A stretch of DNA of 64,000 nt, taken from the NCBI GenBank assembly GCA_023014335.1, contig JAECYW010000009.1:2232001-2296000 (forward strand), in the 5' to 3' direction. This document shows positions 23,380 to 35,810 of this stretch, piece by piece. The notes beneath the pieces were generated by a model, which saw nothing but the letters and a program-made list of their open reading frames with translations, was not told the DNA's origin and ran no database searches. This stretch comes from Galerina marginata (taxonomy: Eukaryota > Basidiomycota > Agaricomycetes > Agaricales > Galerinaceae). The position numbers were made by a program, and so were the translations under genes. How positions within the stretch are numbered: position 1 is the stretch's first letter; each line of letters begins with the position of its first letter.

Positions 23380-23955
23380 TCACAAGAGAGGATGACCCAC
23401 CACTCGAACTTGGCTTCTCGGAGAATATTCTTTTGGCTCCTCTTCCTTGAGACCATCGGCATGCAGCGCAGGGGCGAGGGACGTGATAACGACATCCGGC
23501 TTGCAGCCTACGTCGTTCTTCATTTTTGCAAAGTGGGACGTAACGGATTTGGGATCGTTGCGGTGGAACCGAATGTCCAGGGGATCTGGTTTTTCAGCCC
23601 CATGGTTTGCGCTAATAGGTGCCAGGCGCTGGAGGATGTCATTACATAGAAGAACATATAACCCGTAACGGCTCGGTTCCTTCTCCTTGAATGCCCTGGC
23701 ACTGTTCAAAGTAGTCATAAAGCATCCAATTTTCGGATCATTTGCAATGGCTAGGACCTCGTCGCGAAGCAGGCCATCCAGGATGAGACCTAACCCCCTT
23801 TTTAAGAACCGAGTACCATTGGAGTAGTCCAATCCGTCCGGACCTGGGCGGCTGAGGCTCGGCGACGCGTCGAGCAGTGCGGAATCGCGTCGCACGCGAT
23901 GGGAAGAGGCAAGCAAGAGGAATATGACTATCTCAACTACGACGCTGGCACACAT
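23380..23955 (-). CDS. Unrecognised small ORF, possibly a fragment of a FunK1-type kinase gene
   Basis: A single open frame of about 191 residues from the ATG at 23955. A hydrophobic start (MCASVVVEIVIFLLLASSH) could be a signal or membrane segment or a non-coding read-through. The C-terminal part contains YVLLCNDILQRL and GCKPDVVITSL. The KPDVV segment recalls the region ahead of the kinase domain in fungal-type FunK1 proteins, but the kinase domain is absent. It may be a truncated or decayed member. The resemblance is weak and rests on short motifs only. Confidence 0.4.
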   Translation of the reverse strand: MCASVVVEIVIFLLLASSHRVRRDSALLDASPSLSRPGPDGLDYSNGTRFLKRGLGLILDGLLRDEVLAIANDPKIGCFMTTLNSARAFKEKEPSRYGLYVLLCNDILQRLAPISANHGAEKPDPLDIRFHRNDPKSVTSHFAKMKNDVGCKPDVVITSLAPALHADGLKEEEPKEYSPRSQVRVVGHPLL

Positions 23956-24554
23956 ACCCTGCACAGCCACTGATGGGATCTACTCTACACTATCTAATCT
24001 GCGCTCGGACTCTTCCTCTCCACCACATCCAGGACAATCCGACCCCACAATGACATCGAAGAGGCGACAATCGTCCAGTGACGTTCAATTGGAGCTCTGC
24101 TAGAACTGTGCAAGGAAGCTTGAAGGAAGCCGAACGGCCAAGGCCCCTCCGTTAAATGAAAAGAAAATGAACCGGGGGCCAATGACGTTTCATATCCAAG
24201 CCAGGTGAAGATCCTGCCGATGGATGCCATATGTACAACGAAGGTAAGTAGACCTTAGCCTTGGCCTACCTGCATTACTGACGTAGTGTGCAGGGCTATT
24301 AAAACAGGATAAAATTTCTTGTGATCTCCAAGCAGGTCATGGATATGATTCGGTGGCCAAATCACTCATATTTGGTACTATTCTCATGCTAGGGCATCAA
24401 CACGATACCTCGTAAAGGATTCAGAGTGTGGTGTATTAGCAAAGGATATACAAGAACTACAGTAACAGAAGAAATGCCGGAATAAATTGGTAAATGCGAC
24501 GGCAGGAAAACAGTGATTAATCTTGAGCAATGCGAAAATAATCATGGGTACCAC
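23956..24554. other. Intergenic region
   Basis: About 600 bp. A 78-codon minus-strand frame (23994-24230) ends in WGRIVLDVVERKSPSAD and could be an upstream exon of the preceding ORF, but no splice join is convincing. Confidence 0.35.
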
Positions 24555-25999
24555 TTATTTCTTCAACACCTTGAGCAACGCGTTGACCCCGTCTAACCCA
24601 AATCCATCGGATGGGTAGCAGACATACATGGGGTCATGATCCGAATCGAACTTGTTCTGCAAGCGGCGTCCCAGAGTAAGCACCAGTCGTCGCCTAGAAA
24701 GTGAAACTTACCCTGAACTCCCCTCTCTGAAGCAATTTCGCCCCAGAAGCAACCTTGCTGTAAGTCTTGCCCAACGCTTTCACTTTCCACCCGCCAAGAT
24801 TGCGAATAGGCTGGAAATCTGGCGCGGCACTGATCCCAAAAGTTACCGTCACCCGGTTCTCGTCGCGATGGTGAGTTTTCGAAGGTTGAGGGGCTTCTCC
24901 TTGATGACGACTTGGAGGATGGCCATGGCTCTTGACTGAAAAGCCATTTTCATTCGACGATGTGGCATCGATCTGGGAAGTGGCAGGAGATGTTTCGCCA
25001 TCCGAAGTCGAACTGAGGCTGCTGATACTCAAGTCGCTCGCACTGCTGGCCTCAGAAGCACTGTTGAGGGGAGGTCTCGTGGACTCAGTTGGCTGGACTG
25101 TCTGCTCGTTGATATACCCATTGGAAGGATGGGGGATCTTCTTTCCCTCTGCCAAGGCCTGCTCTTCTTGTTCATGTAAGTCCTTGAGCGCCGTATAGAT
25201 GAGGGCTTCTGATGTGCCTTTGGGAGCAGAGGGAAAGGAAACAGCGTTCTTGATCTGCCACGACGAGGCTTGAATCGGGGCGAGGATTAGAATGCCCACT
25301 GGCTAAAAAAAATTATGTCAAATTGGACCATGGACCGGTTCACAGACCACAGACCTTGCCAGATTGCTTTGCCAGCCAGTATCTCCTGTGTTCCGAATCT
25401 AACCATGGCTGCAGGGTGGTTGATGCAATCTGCACGCCACTCTTGTTGTCCTTCCAGTCTTCGATTCCTTGCTCGACTGCTAGCTTGTCCTCCGCTGTCC
25501 ATTCGTTAGGCAACACCTCCTTCACCTTGACATCATACTTCTCCGCGCGGTATAAATTCTTCCTCAGGTCTTTGACTACGCGCTGACCCTCTGTGCCCTT
25601 CGCTTCCGGCGACGTGAGGTCGACGACATGGGCAGGATCCACAACGTCCTCATATATGCAGGATACTGTACACCAGCTGAAATCAGGTCCGCCGAGAATC
25701 TCTTCCAGGTCGCGGTCGACGCAGGCCCATACAGCACGCTTGTTCTGAGATTCGCAGAATTGAATGAACTGACGAGCGACGGAAGGTAGAGCGGCGGGGT
25801 CGGATACGAGGGGGTTTCCCCAAGCAAAAATGTATGGGTCCTTCTCCATGTATCCTTGTACGGGAGTAAACGAGGATTCTGGGATGGGTTCTGATGGCTG
25901 CCAAAGCTTGTATCGCTCGAATTCGAGCCAGGCAGTCGCGCTGGATGAGCCATACTTGGCTACTAGCTCTGCGATGGAAGATTTGTCTGCAACGGCCAT
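24555..25999 (-). CDS. DUF2156 / LPG-synthase C-terminal-domain protein, candidate aminoacyl-tRNA transferase
   Basis: Three exons fit: 25999-25355, 25302-24712 and 24656-24555, coding for about 445 residues. The first exon reads YGSSSATAWLEFERYK, YIFAWGNPLVSD, then VVDLTSPEAKGTEGQRVVKD followed by LRKNLYRAEKYDVKVKEV. This is the signature stretch of the DUF2156 GNAT-like domain of bacterial phosphatidylglycerol lysyltransferases (MprF). The second exon begins GKPVGILILAPI, and the third encodes NKFDSDHDPMYVCYP near the end. A Ser-rich insertion of about 90 residues lies in exon 2. In fungi, related domains transfer amino acids from charged tRNA to ergosterol (ErdS, fused to AspRS, and free-standing ErgS). 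This protein has no synthetase domain and resembles the free-standing type. Acceptor and amino acid are inferred, not shown. Confidence 0.78.
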
Positions 26000-26216
26000 G
26001 GTAGATGTTGAATTAATTAGCAAGTTCGCTGGTTTTTGGGGCTATATAAGCGAGGGAATGATGTCATGTACACCGCACCGTCACACTTTGCAGCTGGTGT
26101 CATTTGTGACGGTCTGCTTGCGGCCCCACATTCGTTTAGCCTTTGCCTATATATAGAAATCTCCACCTAAATGACGAATACCTTTTTCAAGTTATTACCA
26201 AATTTATATGCCAGCC

Positions 26217-27840
26217 TCAACCCGCGGGTGTGATTAATAACGGAGCAGGAAGCAAGGACTGATCTTGCGGTCGTACCACTTTGCTACTTGACGACGCGAG
26301 AATGTCGTCACGGTTCTCGCCGCATAGAATTTGGAGGGCCGGGAGAGCAGAAAGTACTGCAATAGCAATTTTAGCAGTTTTCGGGGAAATAACGAGAGTG
26401 TGTAATTTCCAAACAGGAAAAATCATGTTTCCCATGGACAAGCAGAACTAATAAGATATGTCAGGCAAAGAGGACTCGAAAATCCAACAATACTCACTCC
26501 AGCTGCTCTATCGTTGTATGAGACCAAGATGTCCTTGAAAGGTAGGGAGTATTTGGCACGGATAGAGAGAGAATGAAGGTCGGGTAGTTTTTCCGCCAAA
26601 AGGCGTAAAATGTCTGGACTTAAGCTGAACGCCCGCATATCAAGCCTCCGAAGCTGGGTGGAATCCTGTAGCCCTGAGAGGAGTAAAACTGTATGATCAT
26701 ACGAGAAAATATGGTTCCTGATATTAAGCGAGGTAAGGTGGTGTAAATATTGATGAAGATAGCCTAAGGTCTTTGGCCGACTGCAGTATTCAGAGACGAG
26801 GGGAAATCCTATGGCGAGAGATTCGAGATTCGTTAAACGAATGTGGGTCCACTCTTGAGCGTACCACACCTCTGCACTTGGGAATCGACAATGACTTGGG
26901 ATAAAGTGTAGGTCAAGTTGTCGCAGCTGGTCCCGGTGCCTTGCAAGGAATTGCCGATGTCCGGAAAGGTTTGTCAGTTCCACACTGACGAAGGCTTGAG
27001 AAAGACGAAAGCTTGTGAGAGAAGGCATGTGTGGTAATCGAGAAAGAGTGGTAGACATATCTATGCTCTCCATTTGTTCCAATGTTAAGGAGCGCAGGGT
27101 GTCACGATGAGCGACGATAAATGGGTGCAAAATCTCGTGGACGAGAGCGTTTCCGTCAGACGAACGAAATAGGAGAGTAATATCAACAAAGAGGCTTTCA
27201 AGCCGCGGAAACTTTGCTAGAGGCACTAGGACGATACGGAGGTCCTCCATGGGCGTATTTAGGATAAGCGTTGTCAAGTTGGGCCCAAAAATTGACAAGC
27301 ACGTCTTTAAAATTTCAACTTTCGGGGGGTGAAAGGCCGGATCCTCCAGCCTGTTGAGTCTAATCTCAAGGAAATGTACTGAGGTCAAACTTGGGATCAG
27401 GTTCATTACATTTTCCATGTCGCTGGTGACACGGTTCCGCAGCCGACCAAGGCTACGGACCACAGAGGTATTGGTCAGGCCAAGGAAACTCTTCTGAATA
27501 GTTTTGGATTTTGTCTTCGATGGCGTCCTGTATGGCGGTCCATAAGAGATTGTCAATTGGCGAACTCTTAGGGCAGAAAATGTATCTCTGACAGTGACAC
27601 GCAGAATCGCAGATGAGTCTTAGTGCAACGAAAACGGAAGGCAACGCCGCACCTAATTTGAGCGTACTTGTTAAGGAAATCGAATCTCGGGGAAAAGCCA
27701 ATGCAAGCATGGCGATATCGCTCTCCCATTGCGATGTGGAACAACTCCTTGTTCACAGGATATAGTCTCTGAACATCTTTTGCGTCCAAGAAATTGGTGA
27801 TGTAAAGCCAGACATCGTAAGGAGGCTCTACCACTGGCAT
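26217..27840 (-). CDS. F-box protein with leucine-rich-repeat-like region
   Basis: Starts MPVVEPPYDVWLYITNFLDA at 27840, an F-box-like motif (PPYDVWLYITNFLDAKDVQRL). An intron of about 75 nt (GTGCGG...CCTAAG) joins it to RVRQLTISYGPP. The long second exon (to about 26490) has repeated LxxLxxL blocks such as LTTLILNTP, LRSLTLEQM, LESLAIGF, LRRLDMRAFSLS and LHSLSIRA. A third exon (from about 26455 to 26217) reads FCLSMGNMIFPVWKLHTLV and ends LLITPAG. F-box proteins act as substrate receptors of SCF ubiquitin ligases through Skp1. Agaricomycetes carry large, fast-evolving families of this kind. The target is unknown. The last splice junction is inferred. Confidence 0.75.
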
Positions 27841-28702
27841 GCTGTATTTTCGAAAGTTATTGAGGGTGTTTAAACTGTGTCCTCAAGATTGGTGACAAGA
27901 AGTGACTAATCTGAGATCCTGAGCGTCGAACTCTTTCAATTTGCTGTCGGTGTCACGGTGATCAAGGTCATGTGATTAATTAACGAGACGCGTTATTTGG
28001 TTTTGTTGTTCCCTAAGGCTAAAATCTAAAACCGAACTTGCCACTGTGTGGAGGTCGAACCAGCTTGAAGTCATCTTTTGGTCGTCTCCTACAACTCACC
28101 CTCCTCCCCGTTCAATGCCCTTCCAACAATTAAACTCTCTAGCCACCAATGCGTGGTATCATTTGATCGGCCAAAGTACAAACTGGTGTGAGTCCTTGTT
28201 CTCAGATGTTCGCAAATCGTGATTTCTTTGACCATGTTTCCAATGCTCGCCTTGTTTTACAGTGCGCTTTGTTTTTATCGGCAAGGCCTCTGTATATTTG
28301 GTCCTTTCCGGATATAAAAATGACTAGGCTCCTGTAACATGTTCAGCCAATGGTGTCAATGGTCACTCCATTATTCCCTTTCTTCGCGTTCTTCACTTCA
28401 GTCTGGTCACAAATTTTATGGGAGATTAAAGATCAGTAAAAAATTCTGACCCTCTAACGATCTACAGGCCGAAAGTCCAGTGACATAGAGACATCGAATC
28501 ATGTCTGCCCGGTGTCTGCGTTCAAATTCTAGCGTTCGCACTGCATCTCGCATGACAAACCAAAAATTTCCAGGTTAGGGAATTGCTCTCCGCTTTGAAA
28601 ATCGCTTTGTCGAACTGGAATCGTGGAATTGGGCCTATCCATCACCTGTATAAAATGTGGTTGTGAAACTCAAGAAAGCCTTACCGCTTGATTACCCATC
28701 TA
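27841..28702. promoter_or_regulatory. Intergenic region with a TATA box and a possible short gene start
   Basis: TATAAAA at 28649-28655 lies about 50 bp upstream of the ATG at 28703 and probably serves the next gene. Upstream, a pyrimidine-rich leader (CTACAACTCACCCTCCTCC) precedes an ATG at 28115 reading MPFQQLNSLATNAWYHLIGQ up to a GTGTGAGT donor. That looks like the first exon of a gene, but the next exon soon hits stops, so it may be a truncated gene. The product is not recognised. Confidence 0.35.
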
Positions 28703-29806
28703 ATGAACGCGACATCCCAGAACCCGCTACAGAACTCTGCACTTGTTTTATTTGGATGGCCGGCCGGCCATCCCGTGGTGCTAGAGAATATAGACGGCCT
28801 CCAGTTCAATACAAGGCCTCCCTCGGAGCACGTCGCGGTCTTTGCAATCGGTCCCGAGATTGACGACGACGATCGTATCAAAGACCTTCTTCTCTCCACT
28901 TTGAGGAACCTCTTTGTTCCAAATATACGCGGCATTGTTATCCTTGCGTACGCGGATTTTTGGACAAATCAGCGAGAGGACCGCGTCCTCCAAGCCATTT
29001 CCAAAGACGTTACCTACCTCGAACTTCGCTTTCTCCATCTACCCCAGTCCTTTACGGATGTCGTGATCAGAACTACAGACTATATCGTCCCCATATATTC
29101 TCGCGTTCTCAGCTGTCCTGCCGACCTCCTTCAACGTTTGCCACTTGACCAAGCTGTACGTTTTCCTGGCCAAACAGACCTGCGCGTTTTGCCACCGGAA
29201 TCACGGCTCGATCTTTTTTAAAATGGCCTCCCGATTATCCAGCACCTTGCATGCATATTGAAGGACACTCATTTGCTACAGAAACTGACAATTACCCTGG
29301 ATGTCGGGGCAAACCTTGGGCACCTACTTCCTATCCTCGCGACACGCGCGCCATCATCAGTAGAGGTCGAACTCATTGAACCAACTACCTTCGACCTTTC
29401 TGAACTTTGGGAGGATGACATTCGGTTTCATGAACTTGAAGCAGCCCTCATTCACGGATTAACTTCCTTGCGCCATCAGCTACAGGATTTAAAAATTCCC
29501 CTGGGAGTCGCCACCCCATCCTTGTTGTCAGTCCTCCAAGGGTCGCCATCAAGCCTCCGGTTCCTCACCATTAAGCCCACTTTCGGCATTTGCACGGTCT
29601 CGCATCTTCGAAGAACTGCCAACGCTGCTGATATTTTAACTTATCCGGGATTTACAGAGCTAGAAATGATTCGAATCGGCGTGAACTACGATGACGACAT
29701 AAATCATGGGTCCATCGCTGCCCTCGAAGCTCTTTTCCCAGATGCGAGAGTCATTCAGGAATCTTGCTCGAAAGATTTTTTCCCTTTAGATTTCATTGAT
29801 GCTTAA
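28703..29806 (+). pseudogene. LRR-like ORF interrupted by one in-frame stop
   Basis: One reading frame stays open from ATG 28703 to the stop ending at 29806, apart from a single TAA at 29219-29221 between SRLDLF and NGLPIIQHL. Upstream of it lies YLELRFLHLPQSF; downstream are LLQKLTITLDVG, LRHQLQDLKIPLG and LRFLTIKPTF, giving an LRR-like rhythm as in fungal F-box/LRR proteins. No F-box was recognised. No GT-AG intron that would remove the TAA is obvious. A CAA-to-TAA change would explain it. It may be a young pseudogene, a null allele or a sequencing error. If translation restarts downstream, two shorter proteins would result. A TATA box lies 50 bp upstream. Confidence 0.6.
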
Positions 29807-30047
29807 TTCCACACGCTTCGCTGTTTTGATGGTGCCCGTGTTTTATGCGATCTATCGCAGACCATGGACGATATGCCTAATCTACAGTTTTTATCTTATC
29901 CAGGGAATGCTTTTTACATTTTTATATATCGATATCGTTAAGTACATTACAACATCATAGCCCTCGTGTATATCGTTAGCCCAAATGTACATATCCCAAT
30001 CTGTGGGCCAATAAACACCTAAATCTAGAGAGATGTAAAAGAGAATT

Positions 30048-32522
30048 CTAGAAATGTTCAGACAGCTTTTCATCTTTGACCGAGATGCTGTATTCGGAGA
30101 GCTCCTCCCGCTGTCGCTGCCTCTTCTTCATCATGTTTATAACCAGGTAAGCAGGCCAGCCTAGGCGCTTCATGAAGCCCGTGTCATCAGGGAAGATATA
30201 TTTGCTCTGGAAAGCAATGATGATCCACGCAGTGATCAAGGTGAGTGGAATAGCAATTTCAACATAGCGGGCCATGGTGCCCAAGGTTCCGGGATTAATC
30301 TCGTTCACATTCATACCGAAGACACCCTTGTTGGATGTTAAGTTTGTTGAGGGCGCGATGATGCGAAAAACTTACCGCAACAAAGGAGGCTGGGAGGAAG
30401 ACCATGGTCAGATACGCAACTTGTTTCATCTATAGAACAAAGGTAAGTTATGGGAACACCAAATTCATTACAAAAACATACAGCTGGGGAGAAAATTGGG
30501 CAAATTGCGCTTTAGAATCCTTCCCACAACTAGGAGGCTGAAGAACTTACCAGCACTATCTCGAACGGCAGCCTCCGTCATCTCCCGCATGTAGCGACTG
30601 TCTGTAATGTTGACGCTGCTAAACACCTGAGATCCACCAGATCCATTAACATTCATCATCGATGCTAGGAGAGAAGGCACGTACAAGACCCATCACATTC
30701 TTCAGACGTCTCTCCTGCATATGTAGGGCTGCATTAAGGCGCTTTGACTCTGTTATGAGGTTCGCACATTCTCTTGCCATGATGGCCTTGCTGAATTGGC
30801 GATCCTCTTGCGACATGTGCTCCAAAGCGGGATTGTGAGTGTCCCGAATGAAAGTGATGTGTTTTGAAAAATCATCGAGCAATGACTGGTAGTGAAGATG
30901 ATGCGCCCTTATAATATGCAGCTCTCTGGTAAGAGGCATCTCTGCTGTCGAAATAACCCGGGTTTCCTATTAAAGTTGCAAAAGTGAGCACACATTATTG
31001 CCATGGTCGTATGCCTTACCAAGGAGCAAATATGCTCATATAAATTTTCTAAAGCCTCATCCCAAGCGTACATTGCATGCCATACAAATGTCAACAAGAC
31101 AAATGTCGGATCGGGTGATTTTTGGAAGATGCTTTGCCAGTACACACTCTGACCTGTAGCACAGAGCTTGGGTCAACATAGGGTCTTGCTGGATAACAAT
31201 CATTCACCTACCAGCGAAGCGAATCCGTTCATGCAGGAAAGAGGCCGTCGTTGTCGGCAGGTTCAAGGTGGGATGGAACGAGAGGATTGTGCTGCCATTA
31301 ACATTTCGGATCAGGTGGACAGCCAACAGGTCCAAAACCAGGAGACGGTTATCTGTGGTATTAATAGGTCAATATATGGTTTAAATGAAGCAAGTTCCTC
31401 AAATTACTAACTAGAGTGCAGTATAAGGGGAGAGTGCGGGTCAATCATCTGAGTGCCTGAAAGATACTATCAGGAAGGATCTAGACTGACAGACTATTCA
31501 TGCGTACCAAGGAGCGTTGGTGCTTTGAGAGTGTCAGTCGACTTTCCAAAGGCAGCATTGAGTTGAATTGCGTCATGATTTGACATAGAGCGCAAGAAAG
31601 TAAGAGTTACGGTGATGTCTAGTTATACGTATTTTCAATCAACACCAACCCATTGAAATTTAATGAACTCACGATCTCCGACACCTGGCTGTATTTCCTC
31701 TTGAAAGCGTGAGGGAATCCAATTCAAAGACGATGACCAGAAGAAGGGTTCGATATTATATCTTGCCGTAATTTAAGATCAAAGTAGGCTTATCGGATCT
31801 AGAGCCAACGTACTTTGCGCCAAGCATTTGCAACATCGGTCCTGAGACGTTCTCTAGGAAGAGGGCACGTACACGAAGCCCTTCAGGTCTCTAGACGCAG
31901 AATAAGCGGATTAGAGCTCCCCTCAACAAATTTTAACATACTTTTTCGTGGATCAAACGATCCCAAGTGGACTCCTCCTCCCCATGCTTTGCTACTATTG
32001 GTCCAGGATTTGTAAAGAATCCGTCAGAATCCACATCCACTTGATGACAGACACAGGGCTTGTCCTTCGGATATTCTGCAATGGCACTACGGATCTTGCT
32101 TTTCAGCACCTGCCGATGCGTCCAATTGGGGAAACGAGACTGCGGGTAGCCTGTCCAACATCCTCCACAATTTTTATGGTCACAAAGAGGCGGAATAGGT
32201 GGCAAAGGACATTCAAGTTGGTCTGGATCAACCTCTAATAAAAGTCCAGATATTGAAAGTAAGCATGAGATAGCACATGTATTGCGATAGAATAGTTTTG
32301 CTCACCGTCTTCAAGGTCCACCCAGGGCCAAGGGGCAGATGGAGAGGCATGTCGGTGAGAAGGATGAGGCACTCGAGTTGTATCGGCTCTAGGATCTTTT
32401 CTCGCTGAAGCGGCAGCAGAACGCGCAGAGCGCACGCTCCGCAAGGACATGACTTCGGGCTCGATCGCCGGAGTAGCCAGAAACTTCATATCGTTTTGGT
32501 GAGAGGTCGACGACGAGCTCAT
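30048..32522 (-). CDS. CorA-like divalent cation transporter, copy A of a tandem pair
   Basis: A multi-exon gene starting MSSSSTSHQNDMKFLATP at 32522. Exon 1 ends WPWVDLEDG; exon 2 begins EVDPDQLECPLPPIPPLCDH and contains CGGCWTGYPQSRFPNW and CHQVDVDSDG. Later exons encode a helical region (ELHIIRAHHLHYQSLLDDF; MARECANLI) and SSVNITDSRYMREMTEAAVRD. The end has MKQVAYLTMVFLPASFVA, then FGMNVNEINPGTLG with the GMN motif of CorA pores, and a second membrane helix (IPLTLITAWIIIAF). CorA proteins are pentameric Mg2+ channels. This basidiomycete subgroup has a long soluble N-terminal region, and its ion is not established. A basic/charged cytosolic tail ends the protein. Some small middle exons were not resolved. 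The next gene upstream is a paralogue. Confidence 0.78.
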
Positions 32523-33248
32523 GGTTGAGGAATTCGTTAAGAGGAAAGGTCTAATGCGGGCGGAATGAGGAAGGGGGTCGGACGAGGTGGGCGTCAATGG
32601 GCAACGAGGAGGTCATACTGTTTTTGACATGATCAATGATCAACAGAACCTGCACTCGTAAACGCCCTGGAAGTCGGAGAACAAATAACATGTGGCTGCT
32701 GCCCTGGTGTGAACTTCTGCGATTTTGGGATATAAATAGTGCTTACTCCAGTTGTCGAAGCCATAGATAATGGTTGGATAATGGGAAATGTGTGGGCAGT
32801 TAACAGGTAAGAGGGACTTGGAGCTTGGAGCCTTGAGTGCACGGAGCGAGCCCCAAATAAACCGTGGGGAATCACAAAACTGCCAGGCTTGAGAAGCTTG
32901 AGATTTAAGAGCGCAAATGTCTCAACTTCGATCCTAATCCAGGAAATAGTTTACTAAACATGGAGGGCAGTTCCCGCCAAGAAGCGAGGCTGAAACCTAG
33001 TCGATCTTTCAGATCTTTGATCTGATACATGAATAGAAGGTGTATATGGATTGGTATATACGAATGTCTGCAAAGAGGTATACAGTAACGGACGGTGGAT
33101 ATACGAGAAGTGTAGGCTGCAAGGTCCAATGGTTGGATGGGTCCATCTTACTCCTGGGAATAGTTGTAATCGAATTAACACTAAAGAATGACCCGAATGT
33201 AAGCGCTGCAATACATACAGGGAAGAAGGGAAGTACGTACCCTCTTAA
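32523..33248. other. Intergenic region between the two CorA-like genes
   Basis: About 730 bp upstream of copy A and downstream of copy B. No gene was supported; short frames have no domains. Confidence 0.4.
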
Positions 33249-35810
33249 TTAGTGTGACCGCATGGCCTTAGATATAGAAGAAAAGGCTGGAGATCTTGCA
33301 TTTTGGCCACCCATGCCTTCCTGGAAGGATTCTCTACCCCACGAACGAGCCAGGAGGAGAAATGGCCATGCTAGCCTCTTCCAGAAACTGACGTTTTCTG
33401 AAAATATATATTTACTCTGGGATGCGACTATGATCCACACTGTGATCAAAGTAAAGGGGAGCGCAGCGGCGACATAATGCGGAAGGGTGCCATGGGTGTC
33501 CGGAGAAATCTCCTTTACATTCATGCCGAATACAGCCTAAGCAAGTGGACAAAGCTAGAAGCCAGGCCAGCCATGGAAAAAGACTGAGGACTTACGGCAA
33601 CAAAGGAAGCTGGTAGGAAAACCATGGTCAAGTATGCAATTTGCTTCATCTAAATTATTCGTTGTGAGTATCCTTCTCTTGTTTATAGTTCAAAAACACC
33701 TACAGCTGAGTAGAGGGATGAAAGTTACGGTTAGATACAATATAGCAGCGAGCTGTTTACACACCGGCACTATCTCGGACTGCAGCTTCTGTCATTTTCT
33801 GCATTCGTTTGCTGTCAAGGATATTTACGCTGCTAAAAACCTGACAGACACTGTCAGTAGATTAGCAACAATGGGGCTTAATTGTCACTTGCGAGGTTCA
33901 TGACATTCTTCAATCTTTGACCTTGCATATGTCGACCCATTTCAAGGCGATCAATTTCGATCAAGAGGTTAGCACATTCCCGAGTCATGAGTTGGGCACT
34001 AAATTCTTGTTCAGTCTTCGACAATGAATCTAATGCTGGATTCTTCGTATCACGGATGAACACCACAGTCTTGCGGAAATCTTCGAGAAGTGACGTATAG
34101 TGCAAATGGTGAGCGCGGATAATGTGTAGCTCCTGAGTTAGGGCCATTTCTGAGGTGTTTATTACTCGGGTTTCCTAAATGTCTTTGTTTAGACGGACAA
34201 ACGGTGTCATCAAAAAATGTGTCGGCTTACGAGAGAGCATATGTGCGAATACAGGTTCTCCAGCGCTTCATCCCATGCGTATACGGCGTGCCAGATGAAA
34301 GTCAGCAACACGAAGGTTGGATCTGGCGACTTCTGAAAGATGCTTTGCCAGTAGACACTCTGACCTACAAAGTAAGTAAAAAGTGCGTTTGGCATTGAAA
34401 GGAATACCAAGAGTAGGGAGGGAGAGCACTAGCCTGCAAAACGAATGCGCTCGTGCAAATACGGAGCCGTCGTTGTTGGAAGATCTTTGTCAGCATGGTA
34501 GGAAATGATCGTGCTTCCGTGCTTCCTACGAATAAGATGCACAGAAAGAAGGTCTAGAAGAAGCAGACGCCCGTCTAAAAAGCCACGGTCAGAATAGACC
34601 AAGCACTGGCAGCAAAAGTTCGTTGGACATACTAGATGTAAGGGATAATGGAGCTTGGGTATCAATCATTTGGTCTGCTAGTAGGAACAATAAGGACGAC
34701 TTTAATCAAGGCGGGAACACTGAGCCTCACCTAGTAATGATTTTTTTCCAAGACTCGCAGAGGAAGTGGCATAAGGAGAGACAGCACTTAAACGAATGGC
34801 ATCGCTATTGGATACTGAGCGCAGGAAAGTCAATGTGATGGTGATATCTTTAGACTGGAGATCAATTTAATGTAGAATAACGGATGGCACGATATCACCT
34901 ACGATCGCCCTGACCAGGTCTGACTTCCTCCTCGTATCGGGAAGGTATCCAATTCAATGACGAGGAGAAGAAAAAGGGTTCGATATTGTATCTGAAGAGG
35001 TTAAAAGTTTAGTGGTGGAATCCCGATCATTGCGGTCAAGTGGAAGAGGTCGAGTCAAGATACTTCGGTCTTCGAGTATCAACACTACGGAATGCGATAA
35101 AGCAAGCGAGATGGTTCTTCTTGACTTACTTTGCCCCTAGCATTTGCAAAACTGGTCCAGACATATTTTCAATGAACAGAGCCCTCACACGGTTGTCGGC
35201 AGGGACCTATAAAAATCTGAATTCAGTCCTTGTTATTATTTGCAGTAACTGGTCGTAGGTTTCAACATTTAGAAGTGTTGGTTCCAATAATTCTGTTTAC
35301 GAAGACGAAAGGCAAACACTCACATTCGAATTTATAATCGCCTCCCAAGTGTCATCCAAGTTGTCGACATTAGAGATGATTTTACTCGGATCCGGAACCT
35401 CGAATAAACCATTGCGGTCAACATCAACTCGATGGACGACACATGAGATATCGCGTCTGTAGTGCGAAATAGCTTGCTCAATCTTGCTTTTTTTCACTTG
35501 GCCCGGGGTCCAGTTGGGGTAAAGGGATTGAGGATAACCTTTCCAGCATCCACCGCATGATACATGATCGCATGGTTCAGGGACTGGAGGAAGGGGTGAG
35601 GCGAGCTGGGCTGGGTCGACCGCTACAAAAATATTGCGTATTCGTCAAAAGAACAGAGTAACGGGATTCCAAGAAGACCACACCATCTTCAATGTCTACC
35701 CATGGCCAGGGTGCCGAAGGCGCCGCATGTCGGTGTGAAGGAGGAGCGATCCGTGCAAAGTCCTCCAATTCCAATTGCTTGTTGTACACGCGAAGGCTAT
35801 GGGTGGACAT
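33249..35810 (-). CDS. CorA-like divalent cation transporter, copy B of a tandem pair
   Basis: Same layout as the downstream neighbour. Exon 1 is MSTHSLRVYNKQLELEDFA with the shared APSAPWPWVDIEDG. Then come a Cys-rich piece, CVVHRVDVDRNGLF, and ELHIIRAHHLHYTSLLEDF with MTRECANLL. It ends with MKQIAYLTMVFLPASFVA, the pore motif FGMNVKEISPDTHG, and a final membrane helix (LPFTLITVWIIVASQSKYIF). Pairwise matching of these blocks with copy A shows a tandem duplication that has since diverged, most in the N-terminal Ser-rich leader and the C-terminal tail. Copy B lacks the Ser/Arg-rich leader of copy A. The ion is unknown. A start further upstream cannot be excluded. Confidence 0.78.
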
